A DNA stretch of 64,000 nucleotides from Nitrosopumilus cobalaminigenes (GCF_013407145.1 NZ_CP026993.1:1386590-1450589); one strand, 5' to 3'; counted from the first letter of the stretch, positions 17,494 through 26,113 are shown. The notes: generated by a model not told the origin, from the sequence alone. Numbers and translations are program-made.

Positions 17494-18162
17494 TCAATCA
17501 TCTAATCCAAAAATGGAATGTTCAGTTTTAATTTTGATGATAGGTAAATATGAAAAACCGTGATCAAAATTATCTGAAAATTCTGGATCTTGGCCCTGAT
17601 TTCCTTGGTATTTTACAAAATGTTTAGTGGGTTCTGATTCCAACTCAACATAATTGAAATTATAGTATACTTCATCCATTTCTAATGATGTAATGTATCC
17701 CATTATCCAAGAATTTTTGTGAGGTACAGCATAAAGAGTTAGATTTTGTTCATCTGGGAATTCTGGATCATATGTTAATCGAGCTAAACTTCCTAAATCT
17801 TTTACTTTAATGGGATGGAATTGATCTGAGAGTTTTTCAGATTTTGTTTGTAATGAGGAAATCTCTGAATCCATATGAACAATAGGTGCATAATGGGAAT
17901 TGGTTTTTGTGGAATCTACAATATCACAAATTTCTTTTCCAGAGTTAACCTGGTAAGAAACATATCGTCCCAATTTAGGCATTGGAGCATAAAAAATTAG
18001 CAAGGTGTTTGCCAAAATGATACTAGATGAAACAACTCTAGAGCCATCAAGTTCTTGAGAATAGACTCGTTTAGGATATTCTTGTAAAGCACATGCCAAT
18101 CTTGCTAAATCATCAAAGCTGGATAATTCTACAAAGCATTCATTTTGTGTAATAGACATCAA
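17494..18162 (-). CDS. Conserved hypothetical protein (222 aa)
   Basis: Not recognised. The protein is soluble, mixed alpha/beta, with no signal peptide. Notable segments are SSFDDLARLACALQEYPKRV near the N-terminus and a Tyr/Pro-rich second half with ARLTYDPEFPDEQNLTLYAVPH. The repeated DxLxxLARLxxxP theme at residues about 15 and 125 hints at two related halves, but the match is weak. Its nearest upstream same-strand gene encodes a two-segment membrane protein, with a 15-base gap. Confidence 0.5.
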   Translation of the reverse strand: MMSITQNECFVELSSFDDLARLACALQEYPKRVYSQELDGSRVVSSSIILANTLLIFYAPMPKLGRYVSYQVNSGKEICDIVDSTKTNSHYAPIVHMDSEISSLQTKSEKLSDQFHPIKVKDLGSLARLTYDPEFPDEQNLTLYAVPHKNSWIMGYITSLEMDEVYYNFNYVELESEPTKHFVKYQGNQGQDPEFSDNFDHGFSYLPIIKIKTEHSIFGLDD

Positions 18163-18177
18163 AAAATTGTAAGTTGA

Positions 18178-18384
18178 TCATATTTTTATTCTTTCCACAT
18201 TGTATCGATTTTTTCTATCAAAATACTCCATAATAAAATGGAAAATTATTAATTTTCCAAAAACAACTAGTGAAATTAAAGATAGAATGTACTCACCTAG
18301 ATAATACAAATAACCTGTAACTCCTATTGCAGTCATTATTTCAATAGCAGTACAAGAACAAAAAAAGAGAAATTTTTCTCTCAA
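18178..18384 (-). CDS. Small membrane protein (68 aa)
   Basis: Two hydrophobic segments (residues about 5-27 and 30-52) separated by a short turn, then a basic C-terminal tail NRYNVERIKI that should face the cytoplasm. No catalytic motif is visible. It lies 9 bases downstream of the phasin-like gene and 15 bases upstream of the 222-residue gene, so all three may share a transcript. The function is unknown. Confidence 0.5.
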   Translation of the reverse strand: MREKFLFFCSCTAIEIMTAIGVTGYLYYLGEYILSLISLVVFGKLIIFHFIMEYFDRKNRYNVERIKI

Positions 18385-18393
18385 TTCAAAAAC

Positions 18394-18807
18394 TTATTGT
18401 GATTTTGGCCACATTGAAGTCCAAGTTTCAGCAAATTTTTTCATCATTTCACCATATGCATTCATCTGTTCTAATCCAGATGAACTAAGTGCCTTTTGCC
18501 AATTTTCAGTAAATTGTTTGAAGGTAGCAGTATTAGTGTCATTGAGAGCTTTTTGCCAATTCTCACCAAATTCTTTGAATGAATTCATTCCTGCGTCATT
18601 GAGAGCTTTTTGCCAATTCTCACCAAATAATTTCATGGTTTCTGCACTAGATTCGACAGTTGCTTTGTCCCACACACTGTTGAATTTAGATTGCATGTCG
18701 TTACTTGCATTTTGAATTTGCTCAAAAAGAGATTTCCAATTTTCAAGAGATTTTGTATATTCTCCCCATAATGAATCCCATTCATTATTTTTTCCTTGTT
18801 CAGACAT
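18394..18807 (-). CDS. Phasin/PhaE-like protein with GENWQKAL repeats
   Basis: A 137-residue helical protein made of Trp-containing repeats. GENWQKALND occurs twice and TENWQKALSS once, spaced 18-19 residues apart, with further related Trp positions (EWDSLWGEYTKSLENW, KFAETWTSMWP). Regular Trp spacing on amphipathic helices suggests a surface-coating protein, as in phasins or PhaE subunits of PHA granules. It shares style with the protein at 14478-14948 but lacks the basic tail. At DNA level two copies are identical over 34 bases (18538-18571 and 18595-18628), so the repeat expanded recently. Confidence 0.55.
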   Translation of the reverse strand: MSEQGKNNEWDSLWGEYTKSLENWKSLFEQIQNASNDMQSKFNSVWDKATVESSAETMKLFGENWQKALNDAGMNSFKEFGENWQKALNDTNTATFKQFTENWQKALSSSGLEQMNAYGEMMKKFAETWTSMWPKSQ

Positions 18808-18861
18808 TAACTAAAGATATGATTCATTATTCTTAAATGGATCTATGTGAAAAGTGTGGCT

Positions 18862-19347
18862 TTATTTTTGACGATTTTTTAATCGGTTATCCATTCGAAT
18901 TTTACCCTCTTCAAATTTGATTCTGTCATCATCTGTTTTGAGAGATAATTTTGGAACATGTGTAGGTCTTCCATTTTTGTCAAGAGCCACAAATGTAACA
19001 AATGCAGTACCAGTAACAGTTCTAATTCCAGTTACTATATCTTCAGCTTCTGCCTTCACTTCAATTTCCATTGATGAATTATGAACATAGTTGATTCTAG
19101 CATTTAATGTTAGAACATTTCCAACAAAAACAGGTTTCAAAAAATTAACACTATCCATAGATACAGTTACCGCGTTAGATTGAGAATGACGTTGAGCAAC
19201 AATGCCTGCCACCATATCGATATGTTTTAGAATTTCACCACCAAATACATTGCCGGCTGGATTTGCATCAGATGGGAACATTCGAACAATTACTTCTGCA
19301 TGTGACTCTGCAGGACTTTTTTCTCTAGGATGGTTTTCAGATGACAT
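18862..19347 (-). CDS. Acyl-CoA thioesterase, hotdog fold
   Basis: Probably hydrolyses acyl-CoA esters. The motif FPSDANPAGNVFGGEILKHID contains the catalytic Asn/Asp-Gly region of the YciA/BFIT hotdog family, followed by the beta strands around VTVSMDSVNFLKPVFVGN. The length of about 161 residues fits one hotdog domain. I chose the ATG at 19347 (MSSENH) over an upstream TTG at 19371, because the sequence before it is weak and an AT-rich TATA-like stretch lies at 19379-19392. The physiological acyl-CoA is unknown; carbon-fixation intermediates or quinone-path precursors are possible. Confidence 0.88.
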   Translation of the reverse strand: MSSENHPREKSPAESHAEVIVRMFPSDANPAGNVFGGEILKHIDMVAGIVAQRHSQSNAVTVSMDSVNFLKPVFVGNVLTLNARINYVHNSSMEIEVKAEAEDIVTGIRTVTGTAFVTFVALDKNGRPTHVPKLSLKTDDDRIKFEEGKIRMDNRLKNRQK

Positions 19348-19404
19348 TTTTAATCTAATTTTTGTTCCCAATCAGGACAATTTAATTTAATCAGTTGATT
19401 TTGT

Positions 19405-20736
19405 CTATTTGAAATATTTTTCAAGTTTAATCTTGTCAATTTTTGGAATTTTAGCTAATTCAAATCCTTCAGGCCTTTTAGATAGAGATCTAGTTGCATC
19501 TATTCCCATTTTTGCAGTTCGTAATTTTTGTTGATTGCTAGAAGGATCAAGACTAGAACCACGGACATTTTTGATAATTACAAGATCCTTATCAGCTTGG
19601 AATCTGGTTGCCATAGCATATTCTATAGATTCAGCACTATTAACATCAATATCTTCATCAACTACTGTTACTTGTTTCAAAGAACGATGGGATTCAAATG
19701 TTTTCTTGATAATTTTTTGGGGATCAGAGTCATTTTTCTTTTTAATTTGTACCACTGCATGTAACCAATTACATCCACCATCAGAAAGTGAGACCTGTTT
19801 AGTTTGTGAGAAAGATTTTTTCAATTCTCCATTTAATTTTGATTCAATAGGCATTCCCATCAACAACCTATGTTCTGAATATCCGGAAAGAACATCATGA
19901 AAAATAGGATTATTTCTAAAAAACATATTTTCAATCTCAAAAACTGGTTGAGATCTTTTATGATCATATGTCTGTAGCATTTCAACCATCCATTCAGGAT
20001 GAGTTTTGTCTTGAAGGATTTTTCCTTCCATAACAATTTCAGCACCAGATGGAACATTCAATCCAGAAAAGGGTAATTTTGCTAAAGTTAATTTTCCACC
20101 CAAAAGTGAATTTGCAATATCGATTTCATCTTTTCCCCAATCAGCTTGATATGCACCTGCAATAGAAATTGCAGGGTGAACACCGACTGTGATAGCAATT
20201 TTAAGATCCTCGCCATGTTCTTTAGCATCAACAAAGCATCTATGGGTATGACGACCTTCCACCATCCGAATTGAAAGATGGGTTTCATCAATAGGCATCA
20301 TTCTATGAAAAGAGGAATTTTGTTTTCCAGTTTCAGGATTTTTTGCATATGCTACAGATGATGTGATAAATGGACCTGATTCTTTTTCAAAATGAGTTAC
20401 AATAGGCATGGAAAGGATGTTTTTTGACTTGTTTTCCATAAATTTCCCAGAAGAGACAATTTTAGGTTTTTTAGCTTTTTTGATTGCTAAAATTACTTTT
20501 TCATGAATGTTAGATTCATTTCCACCTACGGCAATTCCAAATCGTTTTCTAGTTCCAATTAAATTTGAAATTAATCTAAAATTACTTTCCTTAATTTTTT
20601 CAAACATTACAGCATGTGAACCATCAACCTTAGCTGTGATTCCAGCTATTTCGAATTTCGTGGATACCGGAGTTTTTACAGTTTTGAGTTCATGAATTTT
20701 CTTTATTTGGGAAATGTAACTTCTTAAATCACTCAT
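19405..20736 (-). CDS. UbiD-family decarboxylase
   Basis: A prenylated-FMN-dependent decarboxylase by family. The sequence shows HRMMPIDETHLSIRMVEGRH, ITVGVHPAISIAGAYQ, and the C-terminal RGSSLDPSS that is typical of UbiD. The length is 443 residues. In archaea many UbiD homologues act in the alternative mevalonate pathway as anhydromevalonate-phosphate decarboxylase, which would suit isoprenoid lipid synthesis here; a role in quinone synthesis is the alternative. ATG 20736 overlaps the preceding gene by eight bases. No UbiX flavin prenyltransferase is visible nearby. Confidence 0.88.
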   Translation of the reverse strand: MSDLRSYISQIKKIHELKTVKTPVSTKFEIAGITAKVDGSHAVMFEKIKESNFRLISNLIGTRKRFGIAVGGNESNIHEKVILAIKKAKKPKIVSSGKFMENKSKNILSMPIVTHFEKESGPFITSSVAYAKNPETGKQNSSFHRMMPIDETHLSIRMVEGRHTHRCFVDAKEHGEDLKIAITVGVHPAISIAGAYQADWGKDEIDIANSLLGGKLTLAKLPFSGLNVPSGAEIVMEGKILQDKTHPEWMVEMLQTYDHKRSQPVFEIENMFFRNNPIFHDVLSGYSEHRLLMGMPIESKLNGELKKSFSQTKQVSLSDGGCNWLHAVVQIKKKNDSDPQKIIKKTFESHRSLKQVTVVDEDIDVNSAESIEYAMATRFQADKDLVIIKNVRGSSLDPSSNQQKLRTAKMGIDATRSLSKRPEGFELAKIPKIDKIKLEKYFK

Positions 20737-21073
20737 TCTCAATCATATCCATAATCTCAGACATTAAGGCTTTTGCTGTTTCTGGCTCTAATGGTTTTTG
20801 AATAAAAGTAGATGCCAGAGCAATTCCTCTCATCCTAGTACTAATTCGTTCAGCAATGAGTTTCAGAAAAAGAGCTTCAGATCTAGATGGAATTATAGTT
20901 GTGGTAATTGGAGTTGGTCCAGTTGCTAATGAAACAACCATAGATCCTAATTTGTTAGAACCTTCAGAAACTGAAACAAAATAACCATTTTCAAATTTTT
21001 GAATTTGTAAAGAAAAACTTCGACTCTCCAAATTTACCATTTTCTGGAAAAATCCATTTGGAGAGGTCAACAA
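20729..21073 (-). CDS. Conserved hypothetical protein, possibly proteasome-chaperone-like
   Basis: A 114-residue soluble protein with beta strands (FSLQIQKFENGYFVSVSEGSN turns), then ATGPTPITTTIIPSRSEAL and a helix FLKLIAERISTRMRG. The order strand-strand-strand-helix with a helical start after SRSEA reminded me of PAC3/PAC4-type proteasome assembly chaperones, but the similarity is faint and I hold it loosely. TTG 21073 and ATG 21040 are both possible starts. It overlaps the UbiD-family gene and probably shares a transcript with the zinc protein upstream. Confidence 0.5.
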   Translation of the reverse strand: MLTSPNGFFQKMVNLESRSFSLQIQKFENGYFVSVSEGSNKLGSMVVSLATGPTPITTTIIPSRSEALFLKLIAERISTRMRGIALASTFIQKPLEPETAKALMSEIMDMIENE

Positions 21074-21087
21074 GCTACGAACGAGTC

Positions 21088-21540
21088 TTATGCTTTTATT
21101 GCTATTGATTCACTCTTCTGGGACTCTATAACTTCAGGGTTCTTCTTGCAATTCTTCTCATGTTTATCAGGATAAACGAAGAGTTTTTCACAGTGTTTGC
21201 ACGGAGTTTTCTCTTTAGTTTTAGATTTTGTTGTTTTTGATTTAGCAGTTTTAGCTTTTGATTTAGATTTTGCTTTAACAGTTACTTCTTGAACTTCTGA
21301 TTCAATTTCAGTAGCTGCTGCAGCTTCCATAGAATCAGCCTCAACTCTAGCTCGCAATTTTGCTTTGTATTTCAAATTACGTGGTTTTGTTCTTAATCTA
21401 TATCCACAACATGGACACCAAAGTCCTTCCCATTTGATGAATATTTCACAAATCTGGCATCGACGTTGTCCAGAAGCATATCTTCCAGTGCCAACAGGCT
21501 TTTGAGCCTTATATCTAACACAAATTCCTTTACAAGTCAT
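21088..21540 (-). CDS. Zinc-finger protein with Lys/Ser-rich linker
   Basis: Begins with MTCKGICVRYKAQKPVGTGR and CQICEIFIKWEGLWCPCCG, a Cys-rich zinc module, followed by RLRTKPRN. The middle (residues about 90-115) is a Lys/Ser/Thr repeat (KAKSKSKAKTAKSKTTKSK). A second module, CKHCEKLFVYPDKHEKNC, has a C2HC zinc-finger pattern. Such two-finger proteins are common in thaumarchaea; the role is unknown, with nucleic-acid binding likely from the basic linker. A strong TATA box lies upstream, so it begins a transcript running into the next two genes. Confidence 0.65.
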   Translation of the reverse strand: MTCKGICVRYKAQKPVGTGRYASGQRRCQICEIFIKWEGLWCPCCGYRLRTKPRNLKYKAKLRARVEADSMEAAAATEIESEVQEVTVKAKSKSKAKTAKSKTTKSKTKEKTPCKHCEKLFVYPDKHEKNCKKNPEVIESQKSESIAIKA

Positions 21541-21566
21541 CTTGGTATTATTGTATAGAATTCATA

Positions 21567-21577
21567 GCTATATAAGC
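21567..21577 (-). promoter_or_regulatory. TATA box of the zinc-finger gene
   Basis: Read on the minus strand this is GCTTATATAGC, a near-perfect archaeal TATA box centred about 32 bases before the ATG at 21540. It predicts a transcript with a leader of only a few bases. Confidence 0.6.
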
Positions 21578-21890
21578 ATGGATCGATAAAATTCATACAA
21601 AATAACATTAAACATTGAAAATATTTTATATTTTATACCGATCAAAATTAGTATTTTCAAATAAAAACACGAAATCAACAATAAATATGTATAGCTGATT
21701 TTAAAATCATATTATTTGAAAAAATAGCACATTACAATATAGACGTTTAACAAAAAATTTCGTTTTTTTTCAAAAAACTAATAAAAATTTATGATATTCT
21801 CATACTTTCATCATCATCAAGTCATGAAATAAAGGGTTAATTTTAAAAAATTACATTTTTTCAGATATTTTCAGAGGAATTTTTAATTTT
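21578..21890. other. AT-rich intergenic region, no gene seen
   Basis: About 310 bases between the zinc-finger promoter and the stop of the RuvC-like gene. It is very AT-rich, with T- and A-tracts that could terminate the RuvC-like transcript on the minus strand, and a perfect 14-bp palindrome TGATTTTAAAATCA at 21696-21709. I see no convincing open frame, tRNA or box C/D RNA here. Confidence 0.6.
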
Positions 21891-22547
21891 CTAACCAGTT
21901 ATGGACAATGGAAGAATTGAATATCGATATCCATCCCTTTGAGAAATATATTTTGCAGAAAGCATATCTCGTTTTCCTCGTTGATTAAAATTTTTAATTT
22001 TCAAACTAGTTCTTCTTTCATCTACAAATTCTAAATCAAATGATGAACAAAATTTTAGATTCAACATTGTTACAATTTGTTTTGCAATATTCATATTTCC
22101 ATCTCCAATTTTTAGGATTTTTCTTTTTGCTCTCAGACCACCCAGAATTCCAATGATATGAAAAACTAATTCTTCAATCGAAGTATGAACTGAGCTCTCA
22201 ATTTCTACACCATAATAAAAAATGGACAACCCCATTCTTTGACCAGGATCAATTCCAAGAATTAGGTCTTCTTCTTCATACCCAAGATTTAGTTTTTGCA
22301 TCATCATTCCTCTAATTACAGTAGGATGATGTTCTAGGATGTCTTCATGAAGTAAAATTTTCTTACATTTTTTAGGGGATTCTTTCCTTGTAGTAAATAC
22401 AAAATTGCCTTCAAAATCAGGGATTTCTTCAGGAAGAATAGAATCAAAAGACAGATTAAGATTCTTCAGATAAGTTGAAAATCTATAGTACGGTTTAGCA
22501 TAAGTAGTTGCAAGTCCAATACGAGAATTCTGTAAGGGATCTATAAT
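21891..22547 (-). CDS. RuvC/RNase H-fold-like protein without a standard start codon
   Basis: The second half contains DLILGIDPGQRMGLSIFYYG, a first beta strand with Asp like RuvC and other RNase H-fold proteins, and later DERRTSLK and an RDMLSAKYIS helix. The first ATG (22307) begins just before this motif, but the same frame is open and protein-like for another 80 codons upstream (NSRIGLATTYAKPYYRFS, FEGNFVFTTRKESPKK), as far as TAA at 22548-22550. No ATG, GTG or TTG exists in that stretch; ATT 22547 or ATA 22544 would be the first codons. Catalytic residues beyond the first Asp are unproven. The gene follows ATPase subunit H after 27 bases. Confidence 0.6.
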   Translation of the reverse strand: MIDPLQNSRIGLATTYAKPYYRFSTYLKNLNLSFDSILPEEIPDFEGNFVFTTRKESPKKCKKILLHEDILEHHPTVIRGMMMQKLNLGYEEEDLILGIDPGQRMGLSIFYYGVEIESSVHTSIEELVFHIIGILGGLRAKRKILKIGDGNMNIAKQIVTMLNLKFCSSFDLEFVDERRTSLKIKNFNQRGKRDMLSAKYISQRDGYRYSILPLSITG

Positions 22548-22574
22548 TTATGAAATGAAATATGAGATTTAGGT

Positions 22575-22910
22575 TTATGCCTTCAAAACTGTTGACACTA
22601 CATGTTTGACTGCTTCATCAAAATTAGTATCAATAGTAGATTTAATTTCAGACAATTTTGCATCTCCTTCTTGAGCAATTTTTGTAGATTCAGCACTTGC
22701 TTTTTCTTTTGATGCATTGATAATTACTTCAGCCTCTTTAGTAGCCATTTCTCTAGTTTTTTCTAATAAATTATCAATTTCATTAATAGCCTTTACAGAA
22801 AGTTGTTTTTTCATGTCTCCAACTTTACTAGTTAGAGAATCAAGATCATCCTCTAAGGCATTCAAAGATTTTATAATTCCAGTTACCTTGGATTCAGCCA
22901 TACTGCTCAT
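22575..22910 (-). CDS. A-type ATP synthase subunit H-like coiled-coil protein
   Basis: A 111-residue, almost fully helical protein with heptad-like Lys/Glu/Ala composition (EKTREMATKEAEVIINASKEKASAES is its core) and a C-terminal FDEAVKHVVSTVLKA. This matches subunit H (also called G/E-type stalk subunit) of archaeal ATPases, which forms part of the peripheral stalk. The other ATPase subunits are not in this window. A generic coiled-coil protein is the alternative. ATG codons at 22910 and 22901 are both usable. Confidence 0.7.
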   Translation of the reverse strand: MSSMAESKVTGIIKSLNALEDDLDSLTSKVGDMKKQLSVKAINEIDNLLEKTREMATKEAEVIINASKEKASAESTKIAQEGDAKLSEIKSTIDTNFDEAVKHVVSTVLKA

Positions 22911-22982
22911 TATACTTCAAATCTAACAATTCCATTACTTAAATCATTCATTTTTAGGCACAAAAACAAGAGATTTTGAGTA

Positions 22983-23327
22983 CTATCCTGTAGTTAAGAG
23001 CAAAATAGCTCTTGCAAGATCGCCTTCTGCCTCTTCTAAAGCATTTTTCGCCTTTTCCTCATCAACACCTGCTTGTTGACTAACTAACTGGATATCTTCT
23101 TCTGAGAAAATTGGCACTTCTAATTCTCGTTCTTCATAACTATCTGCAGTTACTGTAAAAATTGAATTATCTTTTGCCTTCATTTCAGTAACTGAAGGTT
23201 TTGCAATAATGATTTCTTTTTTATCAGTTTTAATTATCACCTCTTGGACATTGGATAATTCGTTCATATCAAGACCCATCTTATCCATCATCCTTCGCAT
23301 TTCGCGGTTTCCTCCTCCTCGCATCAT
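22983..23327 (-). CDS. nac: Nascent polypeptide-associated complex protein (archaeal NAC)
   Basis: Ribosome-bound chaperone that shields new chains. The 114-residue protein opens with the Gly/Arg/Met-rich MMRGGGNREMRRMMDKMGL, continues with the NAC barrel (VQEVIIKTDKKEIIIAKPSV, FTVTADSYEERE) and ends with a UBA domain (EEDIQLVSQQAGVDEEKAKN). It is full length. Its start overlaps the stop of the PUA-domain gene by four bases, an arrangement consistent with joint expression of translation-linked proteins. Confidence 0.96.
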   Translation of the reverse strand: MMRGGGNREMRRMMDKMGLDMNELSNVQEVIIKTDKKEIIIAKPSVTEMKAKDNSIFTVTADSYEERELEVPIFSEEDIQLVSQQAGVDEEKAKNALEEAEGDLARAILLLTTG

Positions 23328-23803
23328 GATTTTATTTCCTCATTACGACTTTTTAAACTATCTCTGACTTTGATGGCTACTCCTCTGTCAAAATCAGATA
23401 TCATTTCTGAAGATAGTATTGCTCTTCCAACAGCTATTACTTGATTTTTAAACAAAACTGGAGTATCTGCTGCAATCCGTACATTTTTCCCACATGATAC
23501 TACATGCTTACAAAATACTGATCTACCTTGTTCTACAAAAGGGGCTGCATCTGCATTTATTTCAACACAGTTTTCTTTGAATTTTTTATTCTTCAGTAAT
23601 GTCTGAGCAAAATGGGTGCTAATGGCCAAACTGCCATCAATACGTAAAGTGCATAATAATTTTCCCTTGTGTGAAACTGTTCTTATTCTACCAGTTTTTC
23701 GTGAAAATGTCATTTCAGCATCTTTTGGTAAAGATTTTGATGTTCCATTACCAAACAATGCATCTAGGGTTTGTTGGAGTTTCAGGATATGATCCATGCT
23801 CAT
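23324..23803 (-). CDS. PUA-domain RNA-binding protein
   Basis: A 159-residue protein with a C-terminal PUA domain at about residues 78-150: VEINADAAPFVEQGRSVFCKHV, then VRIAADTPVLFKNQVIAVGRAIL. The N-terminal half is a small alpha/beta domain (PKDAEMTFSRKTGRIRTVSHKG), as in the archaeal PUA proteins related to the MCT-1/Tma20 group. This suggests a role on tRNA, rRNA or the ribosome. It is co-transcribed with nac and divergent from the PhoU-like gene. Confidence 0.8.
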   Translation of the reverse strand: MSMDHILKLQQTLDALFGNGTSKSLPKDAEMTFSRKTGRIRTVSHKGKLLCTLRIDGSLAISTHFAQTLLKNKKFKENCVEINADAAPFVEQGRSVFCKHVVSCGKNVRIAADTPVLFKNQVIAVGRAILSSEMISDFDRGVAIKVRDSLKSRNEEIKS

Positions 23804-23888
23804 AGTAGAATCTATTCTAAATATTAGTTCAATGCAAGTCTATATCATTAGGCTTAAACTATATAGAATGCAATTTTCTCTTTAGATT

Positions 23889-24935
23889 ATGGAAGATGGT
23901 GGAGAAACTAGGAAAATTCAGTTTACTGGAAAATCATCATACATAGTTTCATTGCCAAAACAATGGATTATGGAATTAGGTCTAAAGCAAGGAGATCAAA
24001 TTAGAATGGTCAGAAAAGGTTCATCAACATTAGAGTTGTATCCACCAAAATTTGAATCAAGAACTCAGAAAAAAGAAGATGCAGTTATTGAAATTGAGGG
24101 AGAAGAAGAAGCATCTTCTATTGTTAGAAAATTAATTTCATTGTACTTTTTAGGATTCAAAACAATTAACGTAAAACCAAAAAATGGGAGATTAAATGCT
24201 CATCAAAGAAACACAGTGAAAGAAGCTGTAAAACGAATGCTAATGGGTTCAGAAATAATTGCGGATTCAAGTGGTGGGATCACGGTTCAGGTACTTGTCA
24301 ATTTATTAGAATTATCTGTAGATGGAGCTTTCAAGCGAATGATTCACTTGGCAAAATCAATGTCAAGTGATGCAATTTTGGCAGTTAAAGAAAATAATTT
24401 GGAATTAGCCCAAGAAGTAATCAATACAGATGATGAAGTGGATAGATTTGGATTTTATATAATTCGACAATTAAAAATTGCAATTCAAAATGAACACATG
24501 CTAAAAGAGATGGGTTTTAGAAATGCTAGAAATTGTTTAGGATACAGACTAGTTGTAAAAAACATAGAAAGAACAGGTGACCATGCAGCATTTATTGCCA
24601 AAGATCTGATTGAATTTAAAAAACCAGTAAAAAAAGAGATTCTACAAAAATTACAGGAAATGAATGAATTTTGTTTATCTGTTTTAGATGATTCATGTCT
24701 TGCATTATTCAAAGAAGATTACAACCAGGCTGAAAAGACAATTACAAAAATCGATGAAATATCAAAATATGAGAAAAAAGTTAGAGATGCATCAAAATCG
24801 CTAAAAGATGATGAAGAAATCTATAGGGTTAGAAGAATGACTGAGAATATTCGAAGAGTTGCTGAATATGCTAGTGACATAGCAGAAATAGTTTTGAATA
24901 TGAATATAGAAAAAACACTAAAAAAATCAGATTAA
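23889..24935 (+). CDS. AbrB-PhoU phosphate regulator-like protein
   Basis: The N-terminal 55 residues form a SpoVT/AbrB-type DNA-binding fold (RKIQFTGKSSYIVSLPKQW, KQGDQIRMVRKGS). The rest of the 348 residues holds two PhoU-like helical bundles with the typical DDEVDRFGFYIIRQLK and RVAEYASDIAEIV segments. Archaeal AbrB-PhoU fusions are thought to control phosphate uptake. No pst transport genes are adjacent. ATG at 23889 follows a divergent 85-base promoter gap shared with the PUA gene. Confidence 0.88.
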   Translation: MEDGGETRKIQFTGKSSYIVSLPKQWIMELGLKQGDQIRMVRKGSSTLELYPPKFESRTQKKEDAVIEIEGEEEASSIVRKLISLYFLGFKTINVKPKNGRLNAHQRNTVKEAVKRMLMGSEIIADSSGGITVQVLVNLLELSVDGAFKRMIHLAKSMSSDAILAVKENNLELAQEVINTDDEVDRFGFYIIRQLKIAIQNEHMLKEMGFRNARNCLGYRLVVKNIERTGDHAAFIAKDLIEFKKPVKKEILQKLQEMNEFCLSVLDDSCLALFKEDYNQAEKTITKIDEISKYEKKVRDASKSLKDDEEIYRVRRMTENIRRVAEYASDIAEIVLNMNIEKTLKKSD

Positions 24936-24991
24936 TTTCTAAATAATGTCCAATACAATTATCTTAGATTCAATTAGAAAAATGAATTAGA

Positions 24992-26113
24992 ATGAATTCT
25001 GCAATTTTAATCACATATGATCAAGAAGATGCCATTAATGAGGCCAAAGGACTATGTGATGCTGCAGGATATGAAGTAGTTCACATAATCACGCAAAATT
25101 TTCTGCAGAAGCCAAAATATGGGATTAGTGGAGGAGTACTAGAACAGTTAGAAGAGATTGCGGATAAATTAAGACCAAATGTAATCATTTATGACGAAAT
25201 TCTAAAACCAAGTCAAAATTACAATCTTGCAACGGTACTACATAGAGAAGTATTAGATAGAGAAGCGTTAATTCTTGAAATTTTTGAAAGTAGAGCATCT
25301 AGTGCGGAATCAAAATTACAAGTGAAACTAGCACAGTTGAGATATGAAATGGCAAGAGCTAAAGAGAAAGTTAGACTTGCAAACTTGGGCGAACAACCAG
25401 GATTCATGGGAATAGGAAAATTTGAAGTCGATGTGTATTATAACGATATCAAACATAGAATGCAAACAATAAGATCTAAGCTAGAAAAAGCTGGAAAACA
25501 AAGAGAGCTTCATAGACAAGGAAGAAAGAGAATGGGATTCAAAACCATATCACTTGCAGGATATACTTCTGCAGGAAAGACTACATTGTTTAACAAGACA
25601 ACTGGTGAAACAAGAACTCAAAGCAAAGAATTGTTTACCACTCTAACTACAACTACACGTAGACTAATGATAGATCAAGAACCATTTCTAATTGCAGACA
25701 CAGTTGGTTTTATCAGTAAATTACCAGCCTACATGATTGATGCATTCAAATCAACATTAGAGGAATTAATACATACAGATGTGATTGTTTTAGTAATTGA
25801 CATTAATGATTCAATTGCTGAATTAAAAAAGAAATTTTCTAGTTGTATGAGAACTTTAAGTGAATTAGGAGTAGAACAAGACAAAGTAGTGTATGCTTTA
25901 AACAAATCAGATTTATTAAAAAATGAAGAAATTCAAAGGAAAGTAGAATTTCTTAATTTATCTGAAAATAAAAAATTGGTTTCAGTTTCTGCAAAAACTG
26001 GAAAAAATATTACAGAATTAAAAGGATTGATCAAAGAAATTATTGAAAGTCAGAGTTTCCATAAACCAAAAACTAACGCATGGGAAGGAGTTGAAAAAAC
26101 ATTTGGTAATTGA
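24992..26113 (+). CDS. hflX: GTPase HflX
   Basis: Ribosome-associated GTPase of the Obg-HflX superfamily. The N-terminal domain (residues about 1-150) includes [20 protein letters not shown], a coiled helix follows ([20 protein letters not shown]), and the G domain has the P-loop [24 protein letters not shown] (G3) and NKSD (G4). The length of 373 residues is normal. It is followed by trm56, whose start lies inside the hflX 3' end, and then tfe, suggesting a gene-expression operon. Confidence 0.94.
   Translation: MNSAILITYDQEDAINEAKGLCDAAGYEVVHIITQNFLQKPKYGISGGVLEQLEEIADKLRPNVIIYDEILKPSQNYNLATVLHREVLDREALILEIFESRASSAESKLQVKLAQLRYEMARAKEKVRLANLGEQPGFMGIGKFEVDVYYNDIKHRMQTIRSKLEKAGKQRELHRQGRKRMGFKTISLAGYTSAGKTTLFNKTTGETRTQSKELFTTLTTTTRRLMIDQEPFLIADTVGFISKLPAYMIDAFKSTLEELIHTDVIVLVIDINDSIAELKKKFSSCMRTLSELGVEQDKVVYALNKSDLLKNEEIQRKVEFLNLSENKKLVSVSAKTGKNITELKGLIKEIIESQSFHKPKTNAWEGVEKTFGN

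Noticed and set aside
19535-19900. Plus-strand open frame of 121 codons
   Set aside because: It lies wholly inside the UbiD-family gene on the other strand and has no family motif; a shadow frame.
21696-21709. Palindrome TGATTTTAAAATCA in the AT-rich intergenic region
   Set aside because: Made only of AT-rich sequence far from a promoter element; such palindromes are expected by chance at this base composition, so it is not listed as regulatory.
21800-21850. Possible box C/D RNA (TGATGATGA on the minus strand)
   Set aside because: No convincing D box (CTGA) or paired D'/C' boxes at the right spacing.
26043-26102. Longer N-terminus for Trm56
   Set aside because: The extra residues come from an out-of-frame reading of hflX and do not match the family N-terminus that begins near [11 protein letters not shown].
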